Below are positions 41,241-50,112 of a stretch of DNA of 64,000 bases, in pieces; the stretch's first letter is position 1; the number at the start of each line of letters is the position of its first letter. The DNA lies in assembly GCF_004124325.1 (NCBI RefSeq), contig NZ_QBDT01000001.1:5766001-5830000 (forward strand). Direction: 5' to 3'. Both the position numbers and the translations under genes were made by a program. This stretch comes from Streptomyces sp. L2 (lineage in GTDB: Bacteria; Actinomycetota; Actinomycetes; Streptomycetales; Streptomycetaceae). The notes beneath the pieces are model-generated. The model had not been told where the DNA came from. It was given only the letters and a program-made list of their open reading frames with translations, and ran no database searches.

Positions 41241-41278
41241 ATTTCTCGGGCGTGACCCATTTGTTTCGCAGAAGTTAA
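41241..41278 (-). promoter_or_regulatory. GlnR box upstream of glnA
   Basis: On the minus strand TTAAC, GAAAC, GTCAC and GAAAT stand in order with six bases between each, an almost exact match to the GlnR consensus. It ends about 97 bases before the glnA start codon. GlnR activates glnA when nitrogen is scarce. Confidence 0.85.
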
Positions 41279-41354
41279 CCGGCCACCGTTCCACGTTAGC
41301 CCCGACACACCCCTCGGCGCCTCCGCCGCTTTCCGGGGCCGGTACCGTGGACGG

Positions 41355-41822
41355 GTGGACAACAGGCAAGCACTCGGATCGTGGCTCTCCGGGCCCCGCG
41401 CGGCCATGGAGGACGCCGGGGCCGACTTCGGTTACCGGGGCGAGCAGCTCGGTCTCCCCGAGGAGGGCCCCAACTCGATCGCCCGGCCCGGCAGGCGGCT
41501 CGGCGCATTGGCTGTTGACTGGGGTCTCTGTCTCCTGGTCGCAGACGGTCTGATCACGAACAGCTATCACGACGCTGCCCAGGTCTGGGCGCCGCTCATT
41601 CTCTTCGTACTGATGGTCCTCACTCTGGGTACCATCGGATTCACTCCGGGGAAGCGGCTCTTTAGGCTGAGGGTGGTTGCCCTGGAGACGGGGCGAGTGA
41701 GTCCGCCGCGCGCCCTCCTGCGGACGGTGCTGTTTTTCCTTGCCATCCCGCCGCTCATGTGGGACCGGGACGGGCGAGGCCTCCATGACCGCCTGGCGAA
41801 GACTGTAGAAGTCCGCATCTGA
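41355..41822 (+). CDS. RDD-family membrane protein
   Basis: 155 residues from GTG 41355 ([21 protein letters not shown]). The family mark is [25 protein letters not shown], with the Arg and Asp pair of RDD, followed by a second segment ([25 protein letters not shown]) and a third ([15 protein letters not shown]) with the closing [14 protein letters not shown]. Three membrane segments in all. RDD proteins are poorly known; some are ion transporters. Codon GC is somewhat lower in the middle than in neighbouring genes. It is divergent from glnA. Confidence 0.9.
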   Translation: MDNRQALGSWLSGPRAAMEDAGADFGYRGEQLGLPEEGPNSIARPGRRLGALAVDWGLCLLVADGLITNSYHDAAQVWAPLILFVLMVLTLGTIGFTPGKRLFRLRVVALETGRVSPPRALLRTVLFFLAIPPLMWDRDGRGLHDRLAKTVEVRI

Positions 41823-41835
41823 GAATCGTTTGTAT

Positions 41836-41883
41836 ACGTCGAAGAGGCGCCCGTGGAGTGTCTTCCGGGCGCCTCTTCGACGT
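41836..41883. terminator. Bidirectional terminator between RDD and DUF4191 genes
   Basis: An 18-base perfect inverted repeat (41836-41853 and 41866-41883, starting ACGTCGAAGAGGCGCCCG) lies 13 bases after the RDD stop and before the facing gene's end. Confidence 0.8.
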
Positions 41884-41898
41884 GCGTTGAGTGATGCG

Positions 41899-41940
41899 TG
41901 CCCCAAAGGGGCGCGGGGAACTGCGCGACAAGCCCCCACC
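41899..41940. repeat. Streptomyces intergenic GC-rich repeat, copy 3
   Basis: Runs GTGCCCCAAAGGGGCGCGGG and continues GAACTGCGCGACAAGCCCCC. It lies between the convergent RDD and DUF4191 genes. Confidence 0.85.
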
Positions 41941-41953
41941 GGCCGGCGGAGAA

Positions 41954-42655
41954 CTAACGACCCCGCGGCCCACCCTTGGGCATCCGCATCCCCTTCGGCA
42001 TAGGCCCCTTCGGCAAAGGCATATTGCTCATCAGATCCCCCATGGCCCGCAACCGGTCATTGGTCGCCGTCACCTGGGGACCAGCCAGCACACGCGGAAA
42101 CTTCAGCATCGTCGTGCGCAGTTTCTTCAGCGGGACCTGGCCCTCGCCGTTGCCCACGATCACGTCGTGCACCGGCACGTCGGCCACGACACGGTTCATC
42201 TTCTTCTTCTCGGCGGCCAGCAGGCTCTTCACCCGGTTCGGGTTGCCCTCGGCGACCAGCACGATGCCGGCCTTGCCGACCGCCCGGTGCACCACGTCCT
42301 GGCTGCGGTTCATCGCCACCGCCGGAGTCGTCGTCCAGCCCCGGCCGACGTTGTCCAGGACCGCCGCCGCCGCGCCCGGCTGGCCCTCCATCTGCCCGAA
42401 CGCGGCCCGCTCGGCCCGGCGGCCGAACACGATCGCCGTCGCCAGGAGGCCCGCGAGCAGGCCCAGGATCCCGAGGTAGACCGGGTGGCCGATCGCGAAG
42501 CCGATCGCGAGGAGGACAACGAGGGTGCCGATGCCGACGGCCGCGAGTACAAGACCGATCTTTTTGTCAGCCTTGCGGGTCATCTTGTAAGTGAGGGCGA
42601 TCTGCTTCAGTCGCCCCGGGTTCGCGGCAGCCGCCGCCGTTTCCTTCCTCGCCAT
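41954..42655 (-). CDS. DUF4191 integral membrane protein
   Basis: 233 residues ([34 protein letters not shown]). Two adjacent membrane segments ([21 protein letters not shown] and [19 protein letters not shown]) near residues 34-80 are followed by a cytoplasmic part (AVDRA-type helix, [22 protein letters not shown]) and a basic, Pro/Met/Gly-rich tail. This is the actinobacterial DUF4191 family, regularly next to lipA and glnA. No function is known to me. Confidence 0.88.
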   Translation of the reverse strand: MARKETAAAAANPGRLKQIALTYKMTRKADKKIGLVLAAVGIGTLVVLLAIGFAIGHPVYLGILGLLAGLLATAIVFGRRAERAAFGQMEGQPGAAAAVLDNVGRGWTTTPAVAMNRSQDVVHRAVGKAGIVLVAEGNPNRVKSLLAAEKKKMNRVVADVPVHDVIVGNGEGQVPLKKLRTTMLKFPRVLAGPQVTATNDRLRAMGDLMSNMPLPKGPMPKGMRMPKGGPRGR

Positions 42656-42718
42656 GCCACGAAGTCTACGTGGCCCGGGGGAGTGAACACGACGGCAGTA
42701 CCCGGCCGCGCGGGGAAC

Positions 42719-42916
42719 TCAGGGGCGGCCGGCGGCCCGGTCCAGGACGCGCTGCGCCTCGACGCGGTCCTTGGCGCGGCGGCGGTCCTCCAGGACCGAG
42801 GTCCAGGCGTTGCGGCGGGCGGTGCGCTGGCCGCCGCTCATCAGCAGTGACTCCACGGCGCGCAGCGCGCTGGTGAAGGACGGAATGGCGGTGGCGCGAA
42901 CGGGCGCGGCCTGCAT
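42719..42916 (-). CDS. Small conserved Streptomyces protein
   Basis: 65 residues (MQAAPVRATAIPSFTSALRAVESLLMSGGQRTARRNAWTSVLEDRRRAKDRVEAQRVLDRAAGRP). One amphipathic helix region and a basic second half rich in Arg and Ala. ATG 42916 has GAGGGGGG about ten bases ahead, and GC at third codon positions is high, which supports coding. No known domain. It stands upstream of DUF4191 in the same direction. Confidence 0.7.
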   Translation of the reverse strand: MQAAPVRATAIPSFTSALRAVESLLMSGGQRTARRNAWTSVLEDRRRAKDRVEAQRVLDRAAGRP

Positions 42917-43038
42917 GATCGGGGTCCCCCCTCGGGACTGGTGAACGTGCTGTGATTCCGGCGTGCGGTTTCGGTGCGTGAATCCAGTGTCACTGACAGG
43001 TGTTACCAGCGCATGACCGGACGGTCAAACACCCATGA

Positions 43039-43161
43039 AGGATCGGTTCCGCTCCCGGAAGCCCCGGGGAGCTCGCCGAAGACGCCGACGCGGCCCCGGC
43101 GGGTGCCCTCATCAGCGAGGACGGCCGGGACCGCGTCACCTCGGCCATTACTGGCCGGTAA
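43039..43161 (+). pseudogene. Possible short gene remnant upstream of lipA end
   Basis: The frame reads GSPGELAEDADAAPAGALIS, then EDGRDRVTSAITGR and a TAA at 43159. Its codon use is like a real gene, but a TGA stands just upstream and no start codon is present. It may be a relic. The rest of 42917-43177 holds nothing I can name. Confidence 0.2.
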
Positions 43162-43177
43162 TTGCTTGTGCGTGAAT

Positions 43178-44167
43178 TCACACAGCCTGGGAGGCGATGG
43201 AGGAACCCTCCCGCTGCGGAGCGGCTGATCGACGCTGCTCGATGGCCATCCGGTACAGCCGCCCCGCCCGGTAGGAGGAGCGGACGAGCGGGCCGGACAT
43301 CACACCGGAGAAGCCGATCTGCTCGGCCTCCTCCTTCAGCTCGACGAACTCGTGCGGCTTCACCCAGCGCTCCACCGGGTGGTGGCGCACCGACGGGCGC
43401 AGGTACTGGGTGATGGTGACCAGCTCGCAGCCCGCCTCGTGCAGCTGGCGCAGCGCCTCGCTGACCTCCTCGCGGGTCTCGCCCATGCCGAGGATCAGGT
43501 TGGACTTGGTGACCAGGCCGTAGTCGCGGGCGTCGGTGATGACCTTCAGCGAGCGCTCGTAGCGGAAGCCGGGGCGGATCCGCTTGAAGATCCGGGGGAC
43601 CGTCTCGACGTTGTGCGCGAAGACCTCGGGCCGGGAGGAGAAGACCTCGGCCAGCTGCTCGGGCACCGCGTTGAAGTCGGGGGCGAGCAGTTCGACCTTG
43701 GTACGGCCGTCCGCGCGGTCCGCGGTCTGCGCGTGGATCTGGCGGACCGTCTCCGCGTACAGCCAGGCGCCGCCGTCCTCCAGGTCGTCGCGCGCGACGC
43801 CGGTGATCGTGGCGTAGTTCAGGTCCATGGTGACGACGGACTCGCCGACGCGGCGCGGCTCGTCACGGTCCAGCGCCTCGGGCTTGCCCGTGTCGATCTG
43901 GCAGAAGTCGCAGCGCCGGGTGCACTGGTCGCCGCCGATGAGGAAGGTCGCCTCGCGGTCCTCCCAGCACTCGTAGATGTTCGGACAGCCGGCTTCCTGG
44001 CAGACCGTGTGCAGGCCCTCGCTCTTCACGAGGTTCTGCATCTTCGAGTACTCGGGGCCCATTTTCGCCCGGGTCTTGATCCACTCGGGCTTGCGCTCGA
44101 TGGGGGTCTGGCTGTTGCGGACCTCCAGGCGCAGCATCTTGCGTCCGTCGGGTGCGACTGCGGACAC
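43178..44167 (-). CDS. lipA: Lipoyl synthase
   Basis: 329 residues from GTG 44167, with AGGGAG six bases ahead. It is a radical-SAM enzyme that inserts two sulfur atoms into octanoyl groups on E2 subunits and GcvH. Both iron-sulfur motifs are intact: Cys56, Cys61 and Cys67 in [12 protein letters not shown] (the auxiliary cluster that is consumed as sulfur donor) and Cys82, Cys86 and Cys89 in CTRRCDFC (the SAM cluster). The C-terminal RSSYRAG motif, which also contacts the auxiliary cluster, is present. lipB stands upstream in the same direction. Its protein targets include the E2 at 60003. Confidence 0.97.
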   Translation of the reverse strand: MSAVAPDGRKMLRLEVRNSQTPIERKPEWIKTRAKMGPEYSKMQNLVKSEGLHTVCQEAGCPNIYECWEDREATFLIGGDQCTRRCDFCQIDTGKPEALDRDEPRRVGESVVTMDLNYATITGVARDDLEDGGAWLYAETVRQIHAQTADRADGRTKVELLAPDFNAVPEQLAEVFSSRPEVFAHNVETVPRIFKRIRPGFRYERSLKVITDARDYGLVTKSNLILGMGETREEVSEALRQLHEAGCELVTITQYLRPSVRHHPVERWVKPHEFVELKEEAEQIGFSGVMSGPLVRSSYRAGRLYRMAIEQRRSAAPQREGSSIASQAV

Positions 44168-44281
44168 GACCGGCTCCCTGTGACTTCGATTCTTCGGCGT
44201 ACACCAGCGTACGCCCGTGCTGTTTGCGCCCTGCCAGGGAGGCCAACCCCACGACCGCAGGGCGCATTCCCGGGAGAGGGC

Positions 44282-45079
44282 CTACGCCGAGGCCTTCTCG
44301 ATCACCCTCGGCCTGAGGTCCGCGTTCTCCAGGACGTCCTTCAGGTGCTTCTCCACCACCGGCAGGACCTCCTCGACCGTGATGTCGCGGCCCAGCTCGT
44401 TCGCGAGGGAGGCGACGCCCGCGTCGCGGATGCCGCACGGGATGATCCGGTCGAACCACTTGTTGTCGGGGTTCACGTTGAACGAGAAGCCGTGCATCGT
44501 GACGCCCTTGGCGACGCGGATGCCGATCGCCGCGATCTTACGGTCCTCGCGGCGCTGTCCGGCGTTGGAGGGCGCGTACTCCGGGCCGTTGAGGCGGGGG
44601 TCGAACTCCTCGTCCGTCAGGCGCGGGTCGAAGTCGAGGGACAGCCCGCCGAGCGCCGGGCGCTGCTCCACCGGGTCGCCGAGCACCCACACGCCGCTGC
44701 GGCCCTCGATCCGGGTGGTCTCGACGCCGTACTCGGCGCAGACGCGGATCAGGGCCTCCTCCAGGCGCCGTACGTGCGCGACCACGTCCACCGGGCGGGG
44801 CAGCTTCTGGATCGGGTAGCCGACGAGCTGGCCCGGGCCGTGCCAGGTGATCTTGCCGCCGCGGTCCACGTCGATGACCGGGGTGCCGTCCAGCGGGCGC
44901 TCGTTGTCCGCGGTGCGGCGGCCGGCCGTGTACACCGGGGGGTGCTCCAGGAGCAGCACGGTGTCGGGGGTCTCGTCGGCGAACCGGGCCGCGTGCACCC
45001 GGCGCTGCTCGTCCCAGGCCTCCTGGTAATCGACGGCGTCCGCACCGAACCCCATGCGGACGAACCGCAACTCACTCAC
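44282..45079 (-). CDS. lipB: Octanoyltransferase (lipoate biosynthesis)
   Basis: 265 residues from GTG 45079 ([21 protein letters not shown]). It moves octanoate from acyl carrier protein to apo-E2 proteins, the step before LipA. Family marks: [55 protein letters not shown] with the catalytic-type Lys, and IIPCGI with the catalytic Cys. It is about 40 residues longer than E. coli LipB, in part through an insert near residues 150-185 ([23 protein letters not shown]). The gap to lipA is 114 bases. Confidence 0.95.
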   Translation of the reverse strand: MSELRFVRMGFGADAVDYQEAWDEQRRVHAARFADETPDTVLLLEHPPVYTAGRRTADNERPLDGTPVIDVDRGGKITWHGPGQLVGYPIQKLPRPVDVVAHVRRLEEALIRVCAEYGVETTRIEGRSGVWVLGDPVEQRPALGGLSLDFDPRLTDEEFDPRLNGPEYAPSNAGQRREDRKIAAIGIRVAKGVTMHGFSFNVNPDNKWFDRIIPCGIRDAGVASLANELGRDITVEEVLPVVEKHLKDVLENADLRPRVIEKASA

Positions 45080-45317
45080 GGCAAGCGCCTCCCTCAGCGA
45101 CCGGCGTCAGGCGCGAAACGCGCCCACGCCACTGTACGTCCGCCCCGCGAACGTCAGCCCTGCGGTCAATCCTCACACGATCGGATGAATGAACGGGGAA
45201 GAGTGCGATCACCTGCTCACTCTCCGCTACATTCGCGCCGTTCGTGAGGCCAAAAGGGCAGCTCACAGGCAATCCCGGCACCTCAGAGGCCTGGAAGGCA
45301 GGAGACCGCACCGCACC

Positions 45318-46802
45318 ATGACGGACCGACCCGCGCAGCGCACCCCCAACCGCCAGCTCGCCGCGCTCATCGCAGAAGCGGGGTTCTCCAACGCGGGTCT
45401 CGCCCGACGCGTCGACCAGCTCGGCCTGGAACACGGGCTCGACCTCAGATACGACAAGACATCCGTCACCCGCTGGCTGCGCGGCCAGCAGCCCCGGGGT
45501 ACGACCCCGGCACTGATCGCCGAGGTGTTCACCCGCCGCCTCGGACGCCGGCTCACCGCCCAGGACCTCGGCCTGGACGCCTGCGCGCCGGTGTACGCCG
45601 GGCTGGAGTTCGCGGCGACCCCGGAGGAGGCCGTGGACATCGTCAGCGGGCTGTGGCGCAAGGACTCCGGCAGCCACGCCGAACTGCGCAAGATCGCGTT
45701 CACCCCGGCCGGGCTGGTCGTGCCCAGCCGGGACTGGCTGATCGGCAAGGCCGACGACCGGGTGGCCCGCGAGCGCACGCCCCGGGTGCCGGCGCAAAGC
45801 CGGCCGGGCCCGCACAAGCCGGCGCCCGGCCCCGGACGCGCCGAGTCCGCGCCCGCCCTGCCGCCCCGGCCGCGCGCGCAGGCCGAGCGGGGCGCGGGCC
45901 ACAAGGTCAGCGGCGGCGACATCGCCGCGCTGCGCTCCGTGGGCGAGCTGTTCCGCACCCTCGACGACGCCTACGGCGGCGGCCACGCCCGGCAGGCCCT
46001 CGTGCGCTACCTGGAACACGAGTGCGAGCCCATGCTCCGCGGCACCTACGACGAGCCGACCGGCCGCCGTCTGTTCGCCGCGGCCGCCGACCTCACCCGG
46101 CTCGCCGGCTGGACGTCGTACGACATCGCCGCGCACGGACTCGCCCAGCGCTACTTCGTACAGGCGCTCCGGCTGTCCCAGGCCGCCGCCGACCGTGCCT
46201 ACGGCTCCTACGTGCTGGTCACCATGAGCCGCCAGGCCGTGTACCTCGGGCACGGCAGGGAGGCCGTCCAGCTGGCCCGGGTGGCCCAGCAGGGGGTCGG
46301 CACCGGCGGCCCGCCGGTCGTGCAGGCGCTGCTGCACGCCGCGGAGGCGCGGGCGCACGGGGTGCTCGGCGAGGTGCGGGCGTGCACCGGCGCACTGGTC
46401 CGGGCCGAGCGCGCCCTGGAGGCGGCCCGGCCCGGGGACGAGGTGCCGCACTGGGCCCGGTTCTTCGACGAGGCACAGCTCGCCGACGAGTTCGGGCACT
46501 GCCACCGCGACCTCCAGCAGTTCCGGTCGGCCGCGCAGCACGCCGAACGCGCCCTGCGGCTGCGGGCCCCCGCGCACGCCCGCAGCCGCCTGTTCTGCCG
46601 CGTCGTCCTGGCCACCGCCCGCCTCGGCCTCGGCGAACTCGACCAGGCCTGCACCCTGGCCGCGGAGGCCGCCGGCCAGGCCGCGGAGATGCGCTCGGTC
46701 CGCGCGATCGAGTACGTCCGCGACTTCGAGCGCCGCCTGGAGCCCTACAAGGACGCCGCCCCGGCGAGGGGCTACCGGGAGAAGGTGGCGGCCCTGGGCT
46801 GA
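45318..46802 (+). CDS. Helix-turn-helix / TPR regulator (NsdA-like)
   Basis: 494 residues from ATG 45318 (MTDRPAQRTPNRQLAALIAEAGFSNAGLARRVDQLG). The N terminus resembles a small helix-turn-helix and the KTSVTRWLRGQQPRGTTPALIAEVFTRRLGR segment is typical of this Streptomyces family. After a Pro/Arg-rich linker (about 155-200) the C-terminal 290 residues are helical repeats. Related proteins such as NsdA regulate development and antibiotic production; which targets this one controls is unknown. It is divergent from lipB. Confidence 0.85.
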   Translation: MTDRPAQRTPNRQLAALIAEAGFSNAGLARRVDQLGLEHGLDLRYDKTSVTRWLRGQQPRGTTPALIAEVFTRRLGRRLTAQDLGLDACAPVYAGLEFAATPEEAVDIVSGLWRKDSGSHAELRKIAFTPAGLVVPSRDWLIGKADDRVARERTPRVPAQSRPGPHKPAPGPGRAESAPALPPRPRAQAERGAGHKVSGGDIAALRSVGELFRTLDDAYGGGHARQALVRYLEHECEPMLRGTYDEPTGRRLFAAAADLTRLAGWTSYDIAAHGLAQRYFVQALRLSQAAADRAYGSYVLVTMSRQAVYLGHGREAVQLARVAQQGVGTGGPPVVQALLHAAEARAHGVLGEVRACTGALVRAERALEAARPGDEVPHWARFFDEAQLADEFGHCHRDLQQFRSAAQHAERALRLRAPAHARSRLFCRVVLATARLGLGELDQACTLAAEAAGQAAEMRSVRAIEYVRDFERRLEPYKDAAPARGYREKVAALG

Positions 46803-46805
46803 GAA

Positions 46806-46880
46806 CCGCCCGGGGCCACGCCGCCAGGGGTCAGGCCGCCCGGGGCCACGCCGCCCGGGGTCAGGCCGCCCGGGGGAGGG
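46806..46880. repeat. Five 15-base tandem repeats at a gene end
   Basis: CCGCCCGGGGCCACG and its variant CCGCCAGGGGTCAGG alternate for five units. The last unit and a half encode the C-terminal residues of the facing amine oxidase gene, so repeat change would alter its tail. Confidence 0.85.
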
Positions 46881-48225
46881 TGGCGGGCGGGTCGGCCCGG
46901 TGGAGGGAGCCGGCCGCGCCGAGGTCCGTCAGGATGGCGGCGGCGGCGCGGTGGGCCGAGCGGAAGGCGCCCTGGACGGTACTGGTGTCCCGGTGGTCGC
47001 CGCACACGTACAGGCCCGCCAGGATCCGTACCGGCCGCCGCAGGTCGTGCGGGGGCCGCATCGCGGGCACCGCCTCGGGCGTGTGGCGGACGGCCAGCGT
47101 CTCCCAGCGGCGCGTCGAGGTGCCGTACAGGCGGGCGAGATGGATGCGGACGGCCGTGTCGACGCCGTCGGGCGGGGTGCCGAGGACGGTCGAGGAGATC
47201 AGCACCCGGCCCGCCGGCGCCCGGCTCGGGTCGACATTGCTGAGCACCGCCGTGTGCGCGACCGGCCCGCCCCGGTCGGCGTCCAGCAGCAGCGAGGTGC
47301 CCGTGGACAGCGCCGGGGCCGGATCGTCCGTGGTGTGGTGCAGCACCGTCACCGGATGGAAGTCGGGCACCCGCAGCCCCGGCAGCAGCTCGGCCGCGGC
47401 CCGCGCGTCCGTCGCCAGCAGCACCGCCCGGCAGCGGATCTCCCCGTGCTCGGCGGTGGTCACCGAGGTCGTGGACACGGAGGTCGCCCGCACCCCCGTG
47501 CGCACCGTGCCCGGCGGCAGCGTCCCCGCCAGGAGTTCCGGCAGTACGTCGGCACCGCCCTCCGGCACGCACAGCCGGCCGCTCGCGAAGGAGCGCAGCG
47601 CCAGGTCGGCGCACCGGCTCGACGTGGCCAGCTCCGGGTCGCACAGCAGCGCGGCGAGCAGCGGGCGCAGAAAGCCGTCGATCGTCCGGGCGGGCACCCC
47701 GCGCGCGGCGAGGGCCTGCGCGGCGGGCAGTTCGGGACGGGCCAGGACCCGCTCGACGGGCGTCGCGGCGATCCGCGCCAGCGCGGCGCCGAGGCGGGCC
47801 TGGTCCACGGCGCCGCCGAGGGGCGCGCTCGTGCGGCCGGGTACCGCCGCGGGCCCGCGGGGGGCGCTCGCCAGGGCGCGCACTACGTGAAGTGCGCCCC
47901 TCGCGCTCCGTCCGCCCGCCGGAGCGCCCGCGCGGTGCCTGCGGCCGTCGCGGTGCAGCAGCACGCCCGGCGCGAACCGGCGCAGGGTGAGCCCGTCGAG
48001 GCCGGGGGACAGGCGGAGTTCGGGGTAGGACGTGGAGAGCAGCTGTCCGATGCGGTCGAGCCGGAAGCCGTCGACCTTCTCGGTCGACATACGGCCGCCG
48101 ACCCATGGGGCGGCCTCCAGGACCGTGGTCGTTATTCCTGCGCTGATCAGCCGATGAGCCGCGGAGAGACCGGCGATTCCGGCTCCCACGATGACGACGT
48201 CCACCTGGTACGCGGGCTCAAGCAC
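46861..48225 (-). CDS. FAD-dependent amine oxidase / desaturase-like protein
   Basis: 454 residues from GTG 48225 (LEPAYQVDVVIVGAGIAGLSAAHRLISAG), with AGGAGGG ahead. The dinucleotide-binding motif GAGIAGLSAAHRL, then EAAPWVGGRMSTEKVDGFRLDRI and the C-terminal YVCGDHRDTSTVQGAFRSAHRAAAAI are hallmarks of flavin amine oxidases and phytoene-desaturase relatives. The substrate is unknown; no carotenoid genes are near. The last residues lie in the 15-base repeat array. It is convergent with the regulator at 45318. Confidence 0.88.
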   Translation of the reverse strand: MLEPAYQVDVVIVGAGIAGLSAAHRLISAGITTTVLEAAPWVGGRMSTEKVDGFRLDRIGQLLSTSYPELRLSPGLDGLTLRRFAPGVLLHRDGRRHRAGAPAGGRSARGALHVVRALASAPRGPAAVPGRTSAPLGGAVDQARLGAALARIAATPVERVLARPELPAAQALAARGVPARTIDGFLRPLLAALLCDPELATSSRCADLALRSFASGRLCVPEGGADVLPELLAGTLPPGTVRTGVRATSVSTTSVTTAEHGEIRCRAVLLATDARAAAELLPGLRVPDFHPVTVLHHTTDDPAPALSTGTSLLLDADRGGPVAHTAVLSNVDPSRAPAGRVLISSTVLGTPPDGVDTAVRIHLARLYGTSTRRWETLAVRHTPEAVPAMRPPHDLRRPVRILAGLYVCGDHRDTSTVQGAFRSAHRAAAAILTDLGAAGSLHRADPPATLPRAA

Positions 48226-48400
48226 GAGGCCCCCTCCTGTGGTTGCGCGGCCGGTGGAGACGTCATGCCCCCAACAGGCCCTAGGGATACCCGAGTTCCG
48301 GTCGAGGTTAGGCCCACGACCGGTCACAGACAGTCGCGCACCAACAGAGCACAGTCGCACACCGGTCGCATACGCTCACCCTCGATCCCCCGGCCCCCTC

Positions 48401-48525
48401 GACCCCGCTGCGCCGCCGCTCACCCTCCGCCCTCGTAACCGGGGCCACCTGTGACCCCGCTGCGCCGCCGCTCACCCTCCGCCCTCGCAACTCGGGCCCC
48501 CTCGACCCCGCCGCGACGGCGCTCA
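48401..48525. repeat. Direct repeats in a gene-free stretch
   Basis: A 35-base unit starting GACCCCGCTGCGCCGCCGCT is perfect at 48401-48435 and 48453-48487; a degraded third copy starts at 48504. The whole gap 48226-48656 contains no convincing reading frame. Confidence 0.8.
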
Positions 48526-48656
48526 GCCCCCACGCGCGGCTCGGCGGTGCCGAACTGCCTCAACCCGGCGCTGTCTCACCCGGCACTGCCTTGCCCGGCG
48601 ACGAGCCGGCGCCCCCGGCCCGCGGTGCCCAACCGCCGAGCCCCGCTGCACCCGGC

Positions 48657-49553
48657 CTAACCCGCGGAGCGGATCGCCGCGTCGATGGCCGGGAACGCGA
48701 ACCTGAACCCCGACTCCAGCAACCGCTTCGGCACCACGCGCACACTGCCCAGCACATCCCCGGCCATCTCGCCCAGCACCGCCCGCAGGACCGGTGCCGG
48801 GACGGCGAACACGGTCGGCCGGTGCAGGACCCGGCCCATGGCCGCCGTCACCTCACGGTTCGTCAGCGGCTCGGGTGCCGTCAGGTTGAACGGTCCGGAC
48901 AGGGCCTCGGTGTCGATGAGATGGCGGATCGCGGCGATCTCGTCGTGCAGCGCGATGTACGACCAGTACTGGCGGCCGTCGCCCAGCCGCCCCCCGAGCC
49001 CCGCCCGGAACAGCGGGAACAACCGCCCCCAGGCACCGCCCCCGCGCGCGATCACCAGCCCCGTGCGCAGGAACACCGTCCGTACGCCCGCCTCCCGCAC
49101 CGGCTCCGCCGCCTCCTCCCACTCCACGCACACCGACGGCAGGAACCCGTCGCCCGGCGGGGCGTCCTCGTCGACGATCCGGTCACCGGTCTCGCCGTAG
49201 ATGCCCATCGCGCTGCCGTTCACGAACACCCGCGGCGGTTCCGGCAGCGAGGCCACCGCCTTCGCCAGCGCCGCCGTACCCAGCACGCGGCTGTCCCGGA
49301 TCCGCCGCTTGTACTCGGGCGTCCAGCGCCGGTCACCGATCCCCGCCCCCGCCAGGTTCACCACCGCGTCACAGCCCGCCAGACCCGCCGCGTCCACCCA
49401 CTGCCGGGCGGGATCCCAGCGCACCTCGCCCGGGCCCGAGGGCGCCCGGCGGACCAGGCGCACCACCTCGTGCCCGTCCGCGGCCAGCGATCGGACCAGG
49501 GCGCTGCCGATGAGACCGGACGCACCGGCCACCGCGATTCGTGAACGCTCCAT
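48657..49553 (-). CDS. TIGR01777-type sugar-nucleotide epimerase-like protein
   Basis: 298 residues from ATG 49553 (MERSRIAVAGASGLIGSALVRSLAADGHEVVRLVR). Rossmann motif GASGLIGS, then AVVNLAGAGIGDRRWTPEYKRRI, FVNGSAMGIYGE and RTGLVIARGGGAWGRLFPLFRAGLGGRLGDG, all characteristic of the TIGR01777 (YfcH/SulA) family. E. coli YfcH is of the same kind and its role is unclear. The active-site Tyr and Lys of the wider family are altered (GIYGETGD). It diverges from the acetyltransferase at 49591. Confidence 0.92.
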   Translation of the reverse strand: MERSRIAVAGASGLIGSALVRSLAADGHEVVRLVRRAPSGPGEVRWDPARQWVDAAGLAGCDAVVNLAGAGIGDRRWTPEYKRRIRDSRVLGTAALAKAVASLPEPPRVFVNGSAMGIYGETGDRIVDEDAPPGDGFLPSVCVEWEEAAEPVREAGVRTVFLRTGLVIARGGGAWGRLFPLFRAGLGGRLGDGRQYWSYIALHDEIAAIRHLIDTEALSGPFNLTAPEPLTNREVTAAMGRVLHRPTVFAVPAPVLRAVLGEMAGDVLGSVRVVPKRLLESGFRFAFPAIDAAIRSAG

Positions 49554-49590
49554 ACGGCCATCCTGCCCGGCGCGCCTTAAGGTTGCCGTC

Positions 49591-50112
49591 ATGCCGGACC
49601 CGTTCATACCCGTCGCCATCCGCGTGGCCCAGCCCGCCGACGACACCGCACTGAGCCTCCTCGACCGGGAGACCTGGTCGACCCTGCACGAGGTCATGCC
49701 CGAACCCCAGCCGCCGTACAGCCCGTTCTTCGGTGACCGGGACGACCCCCGCGACACCCTCGTCGCCGAACTCGGTCACCGGATCGTGGGCTACGTCCGG
49801 CTCGGCCTTTCGACCCCGCTCGCGTCCAACTCCCACGTACGGCAGATCCAGGGCCTCGCCGTCCACGACGACGCCCGCGGCAAGGGCGTGGGACACGCAC
49901 TCGTCCGTGCTGCTGTCGCGGAGGCGCGCGACCGGGGCGCGCGGCGCATCACCCTGCGCGTCCTCGGCCACAACACCCCGGCCCGCGCGCTGTACGCCTC
50001 CGAGGGGTTCGTCGTCGAGGGCGTACTCCCGCAGGAGTTCCTGGTCGGCGGCGAGTACGTCGACGACGTCCTCATGGGACAGTCCTTGGGGGGCGGCGCG
50101 CCTACGACGTGA
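49591..50112 (+). CDS. GNAT-family N-acetyltransferase
   Basis: 173 residues from ATG 49591 (MPDPFIPVAIRVAQPADDTALSLLDRETWSTLHEVMP). The acetyl-CoA motif reads IQGLAVHDDARGKGVGHALVRAAVAEARDRGARRITLRVLGHN, with the R/Q-x-x-G-x-G/A pattern R-G-K-G-V-G. The C-terminal LYASEGFVVEG is also typical. The acceptor is unknown. The end overlaps that of the facing protease gene by 11 bases. Confidence 0.92.
   Translation: MPDPFIPVAIRVAQPADDTALSLLDRETWSTLHEVMPEPQPPYSPFFGDRDDPRDTLVAELGHRIVGYVRLGLSTPLASNSHVRQIQGLAVHDDARGKGVGHALVRAAVAEARDRGARRITLRVLGHNTPARALYASEGFVVEGVLPQEFLVGGEYVDDVLMGQSLGGGAPTT

Noticed and set aside
39735..41939. A 734-residue version of glnA
   Set aside because: The extra N-terminal part covers the GlnR box and the divergent RDD gene; the conserved protein begins at 41144.
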